Source: Aeromicrobium flavum
GTDB taxonomy: Bacteria; Actinomycetota; Actinomycetes; Propionibacteriales; Nocardioidaceae
Direction: 5' to 3'
DNA: 64,000 nucleotides
NCBI RefSeq assembly: GCF_007992115.1
Contig: NZ_BJZQ01000003.1
Coordinates: forward strand, 159,723-223,722
Shown: piece by piece, positions 39,623 to 48,039 of the stretch
Position numbering within the stretch: position 1 is the first letter of the stretch
Layout of the letters: each line of letters opens with the position of its first letter
Made by a program: the position numbers and the translations under genes
Notes under the pieces: generated by a model
What the model was told of the DNA's origin: nothing
Database searches by the model: none
Seen by the model: only the letters and a program-made list of their open reading frames with translations

Positions 39623-40558
39623 GCCCACGCGGCGCTCGCCGAGCTTGACCACGACGACCCCGCCGAGGACGAGCAGCGCCCCGACGAACTGGCCCGGCCC
39701 GGGCTGCTGGTCCAGCAGGACCCACGCGAACACCAGGGCGGCTGCGACCTCCGAGAGCGCCACGAACGAGGCGAGGCGGGAGCCGAGGCGGCGTGCCGCG
39801 GCGATGCCCGTGACGTAGGCCAGGGCCGCCGTCACGAGGCCGAGCAGGACGACGGGGACCCACCACGGCACCGTGCCGATCGTGAAGGTGACCGGAGCGG
39901 TGGTCATCGTCAGGGGCAGCCAGCCGACCAGGGCCGTGGCCCAGAAGACGACGGAGGCGACCATCAGCCCGGCCGCCGCGAGAGTGAGGGGCGGGAGCCC
40001 GCTCGTGTCATCGGCCGAGATGACGAAGTACGCCGCGGCGCCCACCATCGCGCCCAGCGCCAGCAGCACGCCGACGACGTCGATCGCGGCGCCGCCCACG
40101 TCCAGCAGCAGCACGAGACCGCCGGCCGCGACGACCGCGCCGACCACGGTCAGGCGGCCGGGGCGCTGCCCGCCGGCCCACCACATCCAGCACACGACCG
40201 CGACGGGCGCGGTGTACTCGATCAACAGGGCCACGGCGACGTCCAGGCGCGCGACCGCCATGAAGTAGAAGAGCTGGGCACCGGCGACGGCCAGGAGCCC
40301 GTACAGGACGATCGTCCGTGCGTGGGTGCGCAGCAGCCGGGTGCGCCCGCGGACGGCGAGGGCGCCGGGGACGGCCAGCACGAGCGCGGCCATGGTGACG
40401 CGCATTGCGACGGCCGCGCCGGCCGACCACCCGGCGTCCATCAGGCCGCGAGCCAGGGTGCCCGACAGCCCGAACGCCACCGCGGACGTCAGCGCCAGCG
40501 CCAGGCCGGTGGCGGTCCGACGTGTCGGCCGGACGATGTCAGGGGTGTCGGTGCTCAT
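39554..40558 (-). CDS. EamA/RhaT-family transporter
   Basis: 334 residues with ten transmembrane helices arranged as two EamA repeats (about 17-150 and 165-310; each about five helices, with the glycine-rich end of the second near GALLVLGGVVVV). Members export metabolites such as amino acids. It is divergent from a CGNR zinc-finger gene, a pairing seen in other actinobacteria and likely regulatory. The C-terminal 23 residues are encoded in the overlap with the convergent MFS gene. Confidence 0.86.
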   Translation of the reverse strand: MSTDTPDIVRPTRRTATGLALALTSAVAFGLSGTLARGLMDAGWSAGAAVAMRVTMAALVLAVPGALAVRGRTRLLRTHARTIVLYGLLAVAGAQLFYFMAVARLDVAVALLIEYTAPVAVVCWMWWAGGQRPGRLTVVGAVVAAGGLVLLLDVGGAAIDVVGVLLALGAMVGAAAYFVISADDTSGLPPLTLAAAGLMVASVVFWATALVGWLPLTMTTAPVTFTIGTVPWWVPVVLLGLVTAALAYVTGIAAARRLGSRLASFVALSEVAAALVFAWVLLDQQPGPGQFVGALLVLGGVVVVKLGERRVGSVGPDENLLVEPLPMHQSPHGR

Positions 40559-40597
40559 GAGTCCTGACGGTACGGCGTGGTGTCGTAAGGTGTCAAC

Positions 40598-41128
40598 ATG
40601 GTCTTCACTCCTGACGTCTCCGACGCCCTCGGAGCCGCTGCCGAACTGGCCAACTCCGCGGGGGAGCGCGACACCCTCGAGGCGCTCGACGACCTGACCG
40701 AGTTCTTCGACCGCTGGGCCTTCACCGGCGCGCGTCCGCGGACCCGCGCCGATCTCGAGGCCGTCCGTGCCATCCGACCGCGGTTGCGTGAGCTGCTCAC
40801 TGCCGAGCGCGGCGACGCGGTGGGCCTGGTCAACGCGGTGCTCGCCGAGCAGCAGGCCGTGCCCCGGCTGGTGCGGCACGACCGCCTCGACTGGCACGTG
40901 CACGCCATCGCCGACGACCGCCCGCTGCACGAGCGGGTGCTCGTCGAGACCGCCATGGCGATGATCGACGTCATCCGCGCCGACGAGATGGACCGGCTCG
41001 GCACCTGTGCAGCCAGCGACTGCGACGACGTCGTCGTCGACTTCTCCCGCAATCGGTCCCGCAAGTTCTGCAGCACCACGTGCGGCAACCGCGAGGCTCA
41101 GGCCGCCCACCGGGCGCGGAGGGGGTGA
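40598..41128 (+). CDS. CGNR zinc-finger transcriptional regulator
   Basis: 176 residues. An N-terminal ABATE-like helical domain (about 1-125) precedes the CGNR zinc finger: Cys137, Cys142, Cys158 and Cys162, with CGNR at 162-165, then a basic helix (EAQAAHRARR). The family is a small-molecule-responsive regulator class, here likely controlling the divergent EamA exporter 39 bases away. Starts at ATG 40598 without a strong Shine-Dalgarno. Confidence 0.9.
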   Translation: MVFTPDVSDALGAAAELANSAGERDTLEALDDLTEFFDRWAFTGARPRTRADLEAVRAIRPRLRELLTAERGDAVGLVNAVLAEQQAVPRLVRHDRLDWHVHAIADDRPLHERVLVETAMAMIDVIRADEMDRLGTCAASDCDDVVVDFSRNRSRKFCSTTCGNREAQAAHRARRG

Positions 41129-41144
41129 AGGAGTCCCCGAAGGG

Positions 41145-41753
41145 CTAGGAGAAGACCGAGCTGCCGAACTCGATGAAGATCAGGCCGGTGACGATGACGT
41201 ACCAGAGCAGCACCACCAGCAGCGTCCAGTTGCTGAGGAATCGCGCGACGCGGGACCCGGGACGCCACAGGTTGAGGCTCGCCCGGGTGACCAGGACGAA
41301 GATCGGGATCACCACGATCCACACGGCGACGCAGTAGAGGCACAGCAGGCCGATGTCGTAGATCGCCTGGTACTGCAGCCACGTGACGAAGAGGACGCCC
41401 GCCGTCACGCCGACCTGGACGCCGGCCCACATCCACCGCGGGAGCGAGATCCCGCTGACGTGGACGACGCCGAGCGCGAGCAGGACCGAGAACCCGATCA
41501 TCCCCAGCATCGAGTTCGGGATGCCGAAGGCCGAGGCCTCCTCCGAGCTCATGACGCCGCTGCAGCTGGCCCACCGCGACACATCGCACAAGAAGCCCGC
41601 GACCTCGTCGGCATCGCCGTTGGCGACGTCGAGCTTCTGCTGCAGGAGCTGCAGCTTGTCGTACGTCAGGACGGTCGCGGCGATCAAGCCGACGACCCCG
41701 GCGACGATCATCGCCCATCGCGTCACGACGTCGGGCCTGAAGGTTTTCTCCAT
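41145..41753 (-). CDS. Vitamin K epoxide reductase-family membrane protein
   Basis: 202 residues with four to five transmembrane helices. The active-site pair is Cys138-x-x-Cys141 in GLLCLYC, and the loop cysteines are Cys56 and Cys64 (FLCDVSRWASC), the arrangement of bacterial VKOR, which reoxidises a DsbA-like partner and passes electrons to quinone. A conserved serine/asparagine region (IPNSMLGMIGF) is in place. No thioredoxin-like domain is fused and no dsbA gene is adjacent. It probably supports disulfide formation in exported proteins. Confidence 0.9.
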   Translation of the reverse strand: MEKTFRPDVVTRWAMIVAGVVGLIAATVLTYDKLQLLQQKLDVANGDADEVAGFLCDVSRWASCSGVMSSEEASAFGIPNSMLGMIGFSVLLALGVVHVSGISLPRWMWAGVQVGVTAGVLFVTWLQYQAIYDIGLLCLYCVAVWIVVIPIFVLVTRASLNLWRPGSRVARFLSNWTLLVVLLWYVIVTGLIFIEFGSSVFS

Positions 41754-41856
41754 GGCGTGAGAGTAACGGGGGCCCGGGAGCGCCCGGTGTGAAGTTCGCC
41801 GCCCGGGCATGAGACGTCCCTCGGGGCGCACGCGACAGGCGTAGACTCGACAGGTC

Positions 41857-43023
41857 ATGACCCTTCACGAAACCATCGCGCGCGCCGTGGAGACGGTGAC
41901 CCCGGACCTCATCGAACTGCGACGCGACCTCCACGCCTTCCCCGAGCTCTCGTGGCAGGAGGAGCGCACCACCGACCTCGTCTTCGCGTGGATGGACAAG
42001 CTCGGGCTCAGCCCCCAGCGGTTCGAGGGCACGGGCCTTTCCGTGGACATCGGCCCCACCGGCGGTCCCATCGTCGCCCTGCGCGCCGACCTGGACGCGC
42101 TGCCGATCCTCGACACCACGCAGGACCCGTGGCGCTCCAAGAACCCCGGCGTCGCGCACGCCTGCGGTCATGACGTGCACGTCTCGGCGCTCATCGGTGC
42201 CGCCACCGCCCTGGCCGAGGCCGACCGCACCGTCGGCCTCCCCACCCGGGTCCGCCTGATCTTCCAGCCCGCCGAGGAGGTCATGCCCGGCGGCGCGCTG
42301 CGGCTGCTGTCCGACGGCGCGCTCGCGGGCGTCAGCCGGATCTTCGCCCTGCACTGCGACCCGTCGCTCGACGTCGGCCGCGTCGGCATCCGCGAGGGTG
42401 CCATCACCGGCGCCTCCGACCAGATCCACGTCGTCCTCAACGGCCGCGGCGGCCACACCTCCCGGCCGCACCTCACCGAGGACCTCACGTTCGCGCTCGG
42501 GAGCCTCATCACCCAGCTGCCCGCGGTCCTGTCGCGCCGCTTCGACCCGCGCGCCGGCGCCAGCCTCGTCTGGGGCCAGGTCAGCGCCGGCAACGCCGCC
42601 AACGTCATCCCGGCGGTGGGCGAGCTCAAGGGCACGCTGCGCATGCTCGACGCGGCCGCCTGGCACGACGCCGAGCACCTCGTGCGCGGCATCATCGCCG
42701 ACATCGTCGAGCCGTTCGGCGTCGGCGTCGACCTCACCTACACCCGGGGCGTGCCGCCGGTCGTCAACGACTTCAGCGTCACCGAGCGCCTGCGGGCCGC
42801 GGTCGCGACCGCCCTCGGCCCCGAGGGCGTGGCCAGCACGGCCCAGAGCCTCGGCGGCGAGGACTTCGCCTGGTACGTCGAGACGCTCCCCGGCACGATG
42901 GCGCGCCTCGGCACCCGCACGCCGGGCGGACCCACGTACGACCTGCACCAGGGCAACCTGCGCGTCGACGAGCGGGCGATCGCCGTCGGTGCGCTCGTGC
43001 TCGCCAACGCGGCCATCGCCTGA
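41857..43023 (+). CDS. M20D-family amidohydrolase (hippurate/N-acyl-amino-acid hydrolase-like)
   Basis: 388 residues. Metal-dependent hydrolase that removes an acyl group from an amino acid or related amide. HACGHD (101-106) gives the metal-binding Cys and His, EE at 140-141 the catalytic and bridging Glu, and a dimerisation domain lies at about 190-300 with GGHTSRP. The late His is in YDLHQGN. It is near the typical length (about 390-400). It stands alone between VKOR (divergent) and a lipoprotein gene; the substrate cannot be inferred. Confidence 0.88.
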   Translation: MTLHETIARAVETVTPDLIELRRDLHAFPELSWQEERTTDLVFAWMDKLGLSPQRFEGTGLSVDIGPTGGPIVALRADLDALPILDTTQDPWRSKNPGVAHACGHDVHVSALIGAATALAEADRTVGLPTRVRLIFQPAEEVMPGGALRLLSDGALAGVSRIFALHCDPSLDVGRVGIREGAITGASDQIHVVLNGRGGHTSRPHLTEDLTFALGSLITQLPAVLSRRFDPRAGASLVWGQVSAGNAANVIPAVGELKGTLRMLDAAAWHDAEHLVRGIIADIVEPFGVGVDLTYTRGVPPVVNDFSVTERLRAAVATALGPEGVASTAQSLGGEDFAWYVETLPGTMARLGTRTPGGPTYDLHQGNLRVDERAIAVGALVLANAAIA

Positions 43024-43065
43024 CCGATCGTTGACGCGCCGGCGGGGCGCCGCTACGTTCCCCGC

Positions 43066-43530
43066 GTGCCGCGGTCCCTGCTCCGAGCCCTCGCGGCGAC
43101 GGTCGTCCCGTTCGCGCTGCTCGCAGCGTGCGACCCCGGTTCGGAGGACGCCCCGGCCGCGCCGAGCGACTCGGTGCTGACACCGCCCGCGCGTTCCGCG
43201 CCGCCGGCCGAGCTGTCGCCGTTGGACCAGGTCAGGCTGCAGGAGCCCGTGCGATCGGGGTCCGTCGTCGCCGAGGAGGAAGGGAGCGGGCCGACCGAGA
43301 CACGCTTCTTCCGGGCGGACGGCGGCTACGCGTTCCGGGTGATGTGCATCGGTGGCGGAACCCTGCGGGTGGACCTCGAAGTCGCGGACGAGCCGCTCTC
43401 CGTCACCTGCGACGGCACACCGGCGGGACTCTGGGTCAGGACGGACGGCGCGAGCACGGTGGCGTGGTCGATCCGCGCCGAGCCCACCCAGCGGTGGGGG
43501 ATCGTCTGGTTCGAGCCGACCCCCGACTAG
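43066..43530 (+). CDS. Putative lipoprotein of unknown function
   Basis: 154 residues. A signal peptide with a lipobox LAAC (acylated Cys22) is followed by a Pro/Ala/Ser-rich spacer (about 23-65) and a compact domain of about 90 residues with alternating beta-strand pattern (RFFRADGGYAFRVMCIGGG, a single pair of Cys at about 98 and 116 that could form a disulfide). I do not recognise a family. It starts with GTG and has no clear ribosome-binding site. It abuts the convergent stress-protein gene, the two stop codons touching. Confidence 0.68.
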   Translation: MPRSLLRALAATVVPFALLAACDPGSEDAPAAPSDSVLTPPARSAPPAELSPLDQVRLQEPVRSGSVVAEEEGSGPTETRFFRADGGYAFRVMCIGGGTLRVDLEVADEPLSVTCDGTPAGLWVRTDGASTVAWSIRAEPTQRWGIVWFEPTPD

Positions 43531-44001
43531 TCAGGCCTCGGGCTCGGCCTGGGCCGGGTCGTCGTCGCCGCGGACCACCACGACGGGGCACGAGGCGTTG
43601 CCGACGGCGTGCTCGCTGACCGATCCCAGCATCAGGCCCTTGAAGCCACCCAGGCCGCGGGGACCCACGACGAGCAGGGACGCGCCCTCGCTGGCCTCGA
43701 CGATGACGGTGGCCGGCTGGCCGCGCTCGACGCGGAGGGTCACCTCGACGTCCGGGTGCTCGGCGAGGATCTCGCGCGTGGCCTCCTCGAGGCGCTCGCG
43801 CACGGCATCGGCGAAGTCGGAGGCCGGGGGCACGTAGCCGAACTCCTGGGTCTTGGGCTTGGGCGCGGTGCGCATGGTCCAGGCGCGGACGATGATGACC
43901 GGCAGGTGGGCCCGCTCGGCCAGCGCGAGGGCCCAGCGCAGGGCTTGGTCGGCGAAGTCAGAGCCGTCGTGTCCGACGACGATGGGTCCGGAGAAGGGCA
44001 T
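43531..44001 (-). CDS. Universal stress protein (UspA family)
   Basis: 156 residues. A single UspA domain: a Walker-like start IVVGHDGSDFADQAL (7-21), and the nucleotide-binding end GPRGLGGFKGLMLGSVSEHA (about 114-133), which matches the ATP-binding Usp subgroup (G-2x-G-9x-G-S). It may bind ATP and modulate stress survival. It is the only gene of its unit and converges with the lipoprotein gene. Confidence 0.9.
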   Translation of the reverse strand: MPFSGPIVVGHDGSDFADQALRWALALAERAHLPVIIVRAWTMRTAPKPKTQEFGYVPPASDFADAVRERLEEATREILAEHPDVEVTLRVERGQPATVIVEASEGASLLVVGPRGLGGFKGLMLGSVSEHAVGNASCPVVVVRGDDDPAQAEPEA

Positions 44002-44154
44002 GCCCCGATCCTAGGGCCCCGGGGTTTGATTACGGTTCGGTGACAGTTGCCACTGAGACTGCAGAGTCGGTCCGTGGTGGCCCCGCGGACGCTTACTGTC
44101 GTCCTGACATCGCGTGCGCCCTCGTGTCGGGGCGCAGCCCCCGAGGAGGAAAAA

Positions 44155-45201
44155 GTGCGTCGATTGAACAAGCTGACCGCAGCGGCCGCCGTGACCGCCC
44201 TGGTCTTCGCCGGAGCCGGCTGCTCGAAGAAGAGCAGCGACGACGAGAGCGCCGCCGGCGAGGACTGCGTCGAGAAGGGTGACGTCAAGGTCGGCATGGC
44301 CTTCGACGTGGGCGGTCGTGGAGACCAGTCCTTCAACGACTCGGCCGCCAAGGGCCTCGACAAGGCCGCGTGCGAGCTCGGCTTCGAGGTCAAGGACGCC
44401 GAGGCCCAGGACGGCGAGCCCGAGTCCGCTCGCGAGGAGCGCCTCCAGCAGCTCGTCGACGCCGGTTACAACCCGGTCGTCGCCGTCGGCTTCGCGTACT
44501 CCGCGTCGGTCGGCAAGATCGCCAAGGCCAACCCCGACGTCAACTTCGCCATCGTCGACGACGCCGTCGAGGGCGAGAACATCAGCAACCTGCTGTTCGC
44601 CGAGGAGCAGGGCTCGTTCCTGGTCGGCGCGGCTGCCGCGCTGAAGTCCGAGACCGGCACGATCGGCTTCGTCGGCGGTGTCGACACCGAGCTGATCAAG
44701 AAGTTCGAGGCTGGCTACAAGGCCGGCGCCAAGGCCGCCGACCCCAAGGTCAAGGTCCAGTCCGTCTACCTGAGCACCCCGCCGGACTTCAGCGGCTTCG
44801 GTGACCCGGCCAAGGGCAACACGGCCGCCACCGGCATGTTCGAGAAGGACGCCGACGTCGTCTACCACGCGGCCGGCGGCTCGGGCGGTGGCGTCTTCCA
44901 GGCGGCCACCGACGCCAAGAAGTGGGCCATCGGCGTCGACTCCGACCAGGCGAAGACGGCCGACGAGTCGGTCCGCGACAGCATCCTGACCTCGATGACG
45001 AAGAACATCGACGTCGCGGTGTACGACTTCCTCAAGGGCGTCGAGGGCGACGACATCAAGACGGGCCCGCAGGTCTACGACCTGAAGTCCGACGGTGTCG
45101 GCTACTCCACCACCGGCGGTCACGTCGACGACATCAAGGACAAGCTGGACGAGTACAAGCAGCAGATCATCGACGGGACCATCACGGTTCCCTCGAAGTG
45201 A
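44155..45201 (+). CDS. bmpA: BMP-family nucleoside-binding lipoprotein
   Basis: 348 residues. Signal peptide and lipid-attachment Cys23 (AGAGC) place it on the outer face of the membrane. The mature part is the PnrA/BMP fold: VGMAFDVGGRGDQSFNDSAAKG, NPVVAVGFAYSASV, VGGVDTELIKKFEAGYKAG, and VYHAAGGSGGGVFQAA are all diagnostic. The family binds purine and pyrimidine nucleosides for an ABC importer. It starts at GTG 44155 with a strong GAGGAGGA (44143-44150). The next genes encode the ATPase and both permeases; a strong stem-loop after this gene probably lets the binding protein be made in excess. Confidence 0.93.
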   Translation: MRRLNKLTAAAAVTALVFAGAGCSKKSSDDESAAGEDCVEKGDVKVGMAFDVGGRGDQSFNDSAAKGLDKAACELGFEVKDAEAQDGEPESAREERLQQLVDAGYNPVVAVGFAYSASVGKIAKANPDVNFAIVDDAVEGENISNLLFAEEQGSFLVGAAAALKSETGTIGFVGGVDTELIKKFEAGYKAGAKAADPKVKVQSVYLSTPPDFSGFGDPAKGNTAATGMFEKDADVVYHAAGGSGGGVFQAATDAKKWAIGVDSDQAKTADESVRDSILTSMTKNIDVAVYDFLKGVEGDDIKTGPQVYDLKSDGVGYSTTGGHVDDIKDKLDEYKQQIIDGTITVPSK

Positions 45202-45226
45202 TCGGGTCCTCGAAGCACTGAGGCCC

Positions 45227-45266
45227 GGCGGCCCGGCCCTGCGCGATAGCGTGGGGCCGGGCCGCC
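45227..45266 (+). terminator. Internal stem-loop between binding-protein and ATPase genes
   Basis: A perfect 13-base stem (GGCGGCCCGGCCC/GGGCCGGGCCGCC) with a 14-base loop is followed by TCCTTT. It sits 25 bases after the bmpA stop. It probably ends part of the transcripts or protects the upstream message, giving more binding protein than ATPase. Confidence 0.75.
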
Positions 45267-45302
45267 TCCTTTGGGTCCGCTGAACCACCAGAAGGTGACA
45301 TC

Positions 45303-46865
45303 GTGAGCAACACATCGACCGATCCCGGCGCCAGCGCCACCGGCGCACCGGACGTCGCGGTCCGCCTGCGCGGCATCGGCAAGACCTTCCCCGGCGTCGT
45401 CGCCAACCACGACGTCGACATCGACGTCCGTCGTGGCACGATCCACGCGATCGTGGGCGAGAACGGCGCCGGCAAGTCGACGCTGATGAAGATCCTCTAC
45501 GGCGTGCAGAAGCCGGACTCGGGCACGATCGAGCTCGACGGCCAACCCGTCGTCCTCTCGAGCCCGTCGGACGCGATCGGCCACGGCGTGGGCATGGTGT
45601 TCCAGCACTTCATGCTGGCCGACAACCTCACCGTCCTCGAGAACGTCGTGCTCGGCGCCGAGAAGCTCCACGGCATCGGCGACGGCGCGCGCACGAAGAT
45701 CCGCGAGATCTCCGCCGCCTACGGCCTCGGCATCGAGCCCGACGACCTGGTCGCCGACCTCGGCGTCGGCGCCCGCCAGCGCATCGAGATCCTCAAGGTC
45801 CTCTACCGCGGCGCGCGGATCATCATCCTCGACGAGCCCACCGCGGTCCTGGTGCCGCAGGAGGTCGACGAGCTCTTCGACAACCTGCGCGAGCTCAAGG
45901 CCGAGGGCCTGGCCGTCATCTTCATCTCCCACAAGCTCGACGAGGTCCTGTCGGTCGCCGACGAGGTCACGGTGATCCGTCGCGGCGCCACCGTCTCGAC
46001 GGTGCCGGCCGACAGCGTCACGTCGCGCCAGCTGGCCGAGCTCATGGTCGGCTCCGAGCTGCCCAGCCCCAGCACCGAGCTCTCCACGGTCACCGACGTC
46101 GAGGTGCTCGAGGTCGTCGACCTGCACCTGCCCGACGCGCGGGGCGGCCGGCCGCTGCTCGACGGCATCTCCCTGAGGATCCACCGCGGCGAGATCCTCG
46201 GCATCGCCGGCGTCGAGGGCAACGGCCAGGCCGAGCTCGTCGAGGCGATCATGGGCATGCGTCCCGACGCGACGGGCCGCATCGAGCTCAACGACGGCGA
46301 CATCGCCGGCTGGTCCACGCGTGAGCGCCGCGAGGCGGGCATCGGCTACATCCCCGAGGACCGGCACCGCCAGGGGCTGCTGCTCGACGCGCCGCTGTGG
46401 GAGAACCGCGTGCTGGGCCACCAGACCCGCGAGCCGAACATCGCCGGCCCGTTCATCGACCGCCGCGGCGCCCGCGACGACACCGAGCGGATCGTGCGCG
46501 AGTACGACGTGCGCTCGCCCGGCATCGACACCCTCGCCCGCGCCCTCTCCGGCGGCAACCAGCAGAAGCTGATCGTCGGCCGCGAGATGAGCAGCGAGCC
46601 GAGCCTGCTGATCGCCGCGCACCCCACGCGTGGCGTCGACGTCGGCGCCCAGGCCGCCATCTGGGACCACATCAAGCGCGCCCGGCGCGACGGCCTGGCG
46701 GTGCTGCTGATCTCGGCCGACCTCGACGAGCTGATCGGCCTGTCCGACACGATCGCCGTGCTGCTGCGTGGCCGTCTCGTCGGCACCTTCGACCCCGGCG
46801 ACGTCACGCCGCAACAACTCGGCTCGGCGATGACCGGTGCCACCGACGAGGAGGAGACCGCATGA
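45303..46865 (+). CDS. nupA: Nucleoside ABC importer ATP-binding protein
   Basis: 520 residues with two ATPase domains, as in ribose/nucleoside importers. Domain 1: Walker A VGENGAGKST (51-60), LGVGARQRIEILK signature, Walker B IIILDEPTAVL. Domain 2: degenerate Walker A GVEGNGQAE, signature LSGGNQQKLIVG, Walker B LLIAAHPTRGVDVG. The degenerate second P-loop is normal for this family. It energises the two permeases that follow, joined by ATGA. It starts at GTG 45303 after GAAGGTG. Confidence 0.93.
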   Translation: MSNTSTDPGASATGAPDVAVRLRGIGKTFPGVVANHDVDIDVRRGTIHAIVGENGAGKSTLMKILYGVQKPDSGTIELDGQPVVLSSPSDAIGHGVGMVFQHFMLADNLTVLENVVLGAEKLHGIGDGARTKIREISAAYGLGIEPDDLVADLGVGARQRIEILKVLYRGARIIILDEPTAVLVPQEVDELFDNLRELKAEGLAVIFISHKLDEVLSVADEVTVIRRGATVSTVPADSVTSRQLAELMVGSELPSPSTELSTVTDVEVLEVVDLHLPDARGGRPLLDGISLRIHRGEILGIAGVEGNGQAELVEAIMGMRPDATGRIELNDGDIAGWSTRERREAGIGYIPEDRHRQGLLLDAPLWENRVLGHQTREPNIAGPFIDRRGARDDTERIVREYDVRSPGIDTLARALSGGNQQKLIVGREMSSEPSLLIAAHPTRGVDVGAQAAIWDHIKRARRDGLAVLLISADLDELIGLSDTIAVLLRGRLVGTFDPGDVTPQQLGSAMTGATDEEETA

Positions 46866-47959
46866 CGGGGTCGCGGATGACGCGGATCGCGCTCGCGCTG
46901 GCCGCGCCGGCGCTGGCGCTGGTGACGGCGTTCCTGATCACGAGCCTCGTGCTGATCCTGGCCGGCGACGACTGGCTGGGCGTCTGGAGCCAGATCCTGA
47001 GCTGGCCCACCAACCGCACGATGGTCAACATCGTCAACTCGGCCACGGTGTACTACCTGTCCGCGGTCGCGGTGGCGATCGGGTTCCGCATGAACCTGTT
47101 CAACATCGGCGTCGACGGCCAGTACCGCATCGCCTCCTTCGCCGCGGCCTGGGTCGCCGGCGAGGCACTGCTGCCCGGCCCGCTGAACATCGTCCTGGCG
47201 CTGCTCGCGGGCATGTTCGTCGGCGCCATGTGGGCCGGCATCGCGGGTCTGCTGCGGGTCACCCGCGGCGTCTCCGAGGTCATCTCGACGATCATGCTGA
47301 ACGCCATCGCCACGGCCGTCGTCGCGTACCTGCTGCGCAAGGTCGCCGTGCGCGAGGAGGGCAGCAACATCATCTCGACCAAACCGCTGCCCGAGGGCAG
47401 CCGCATCCCCGGCATCCCGTTCCTGGGCGGCGAGATCTACGGCTTCGTCGTCATCGCGGTCATCGTGGGCATCGCCTACTGGGTCCTGCTCAACCGCAGC
47501 CGCTTCGGCTTCGACCTGCGCGCCGCCGGCCAGTCCGAGAGCGCCGCCGTCGCGTCCGGCATCAACGTCAAGAAGATGATGCTGGTGACGATGCTCATGT
47601 CCGGCGCCATCGCGGGCCTCGTCGGCCTGCCGCTGCTGTTCGGCCAGGCCTACGCCTACGGCTCGACGTTCCAGTCGGGCCTGGGCTTCGCCGGCATCGC
47701 CATCGCCCTGCTGGGCCGCAACCACCCGATCGGCATCGCCATCGGCGCTCTGCTGTTCGCGTGGCTCGACCAGCAGTCCAACCCCCTGCAGATCCTGCTC
47801 GACGTCTCGCCCGACATCGTCAAGGTCACGCAGGGCGTCATCGTGCTCACCGTCGTCATCGCGTACGAGGTGGTGCGCCGCTACGGGGTCCGCCTCGAGC
47901 AGCGCCACGTGGCGGCCGCCCTGGACCCGCAGTTCCAGCAGAAGGAGGTGTCGGCATGA
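46862..47959 (+). CDS. nupB: Nucleoside ABC importer permease 1
   Basis: 365 residues, about eight to ten transmembrane helices of the BPD_transp_2 family (FNIGVDGQYRIASFAAAWVAG, RGVSEVISTIMLNAIA). It makes half of the import channel. Coupled by ATGA to the ATPase before it. Its stop overlaps the start of a 27-codon ORF that separates it from the second permease. The C-terminal QKEVSA ends with a nucleotide sequence that recurs at the end of that ORF. Confidence 0.92.
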   Translation: MTGSRMTRIALALAAPALALVTAFLITSLVLILAGDDWLGVWSQILSWPTNRTMVNIVNSATVYYLSAVAVAIGFRMNLFNIGVDGQYRIASFAAAWVAGEALLPGPLNIVLALLAGMFVGAMWAGIAGLLRVTRGVSEVISTIMLNAIATAVVAYLLRKVAVREEGSNIISTKPLPEGSRIPGIPFLGGEIYGFVVIAVIVGIAYWVLLNRSRFGFDLRAAGQSESAAVASGINVKKMMLVTMLMSGAIAGLVGLPLLFGQAYAYGSTFQSGLGFAGIAIALLGRNHPIGIAIGALLFAWLDQQSNPLQILLDVSPDIVKVTQGVIVLTVVIAYEVVRRYGVRLEQRHVAAALDPQFQQKEVSA

Positions 47960-48039
47960 GCGAGCGTCAGCGAGCGAGCAACAGGGCTCTCATGCCGTCA
48001 CCGTCCTATCGTCTTTCCCTTGAGGAGGTGTCGGCATGA
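47956..48039 (+). CDS. 27-residue small ORF, first copy of an 80-bp coupled unit
   Basis: The peptide begins MSERQRASNRALMP and ends LSLEEVSA. It is joined by ATGA to the permease before it and to the one after, so ribosomes can pass through all three. It has its own GGAGG 7 bases before the ATG and supplies the same GGAGG-7-ATGAGCG to the next gene, giving 20-base direct repeats (about 47944 and 48024) 80 bases apart. A 27-residue ORF with the same pattern sits at 55275-55358. Codon-level agreement between the copies suggests the peptide, not only the DNA, is conserved. Function unknown; possibilities are a coupling spacer or a micro-protein. Confidence 0.5.
   Translation: MSERQRASNRALMPSPSYRLSLEEVSA

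Noticed and set aside
45227..45266. Stem-loop between bmpA and the ATPase gene as a riboswitch
   Set aside because: It is a simple perfect stem with no conserved aptamer-like structure; a terminator or message-stabilising role is enough.
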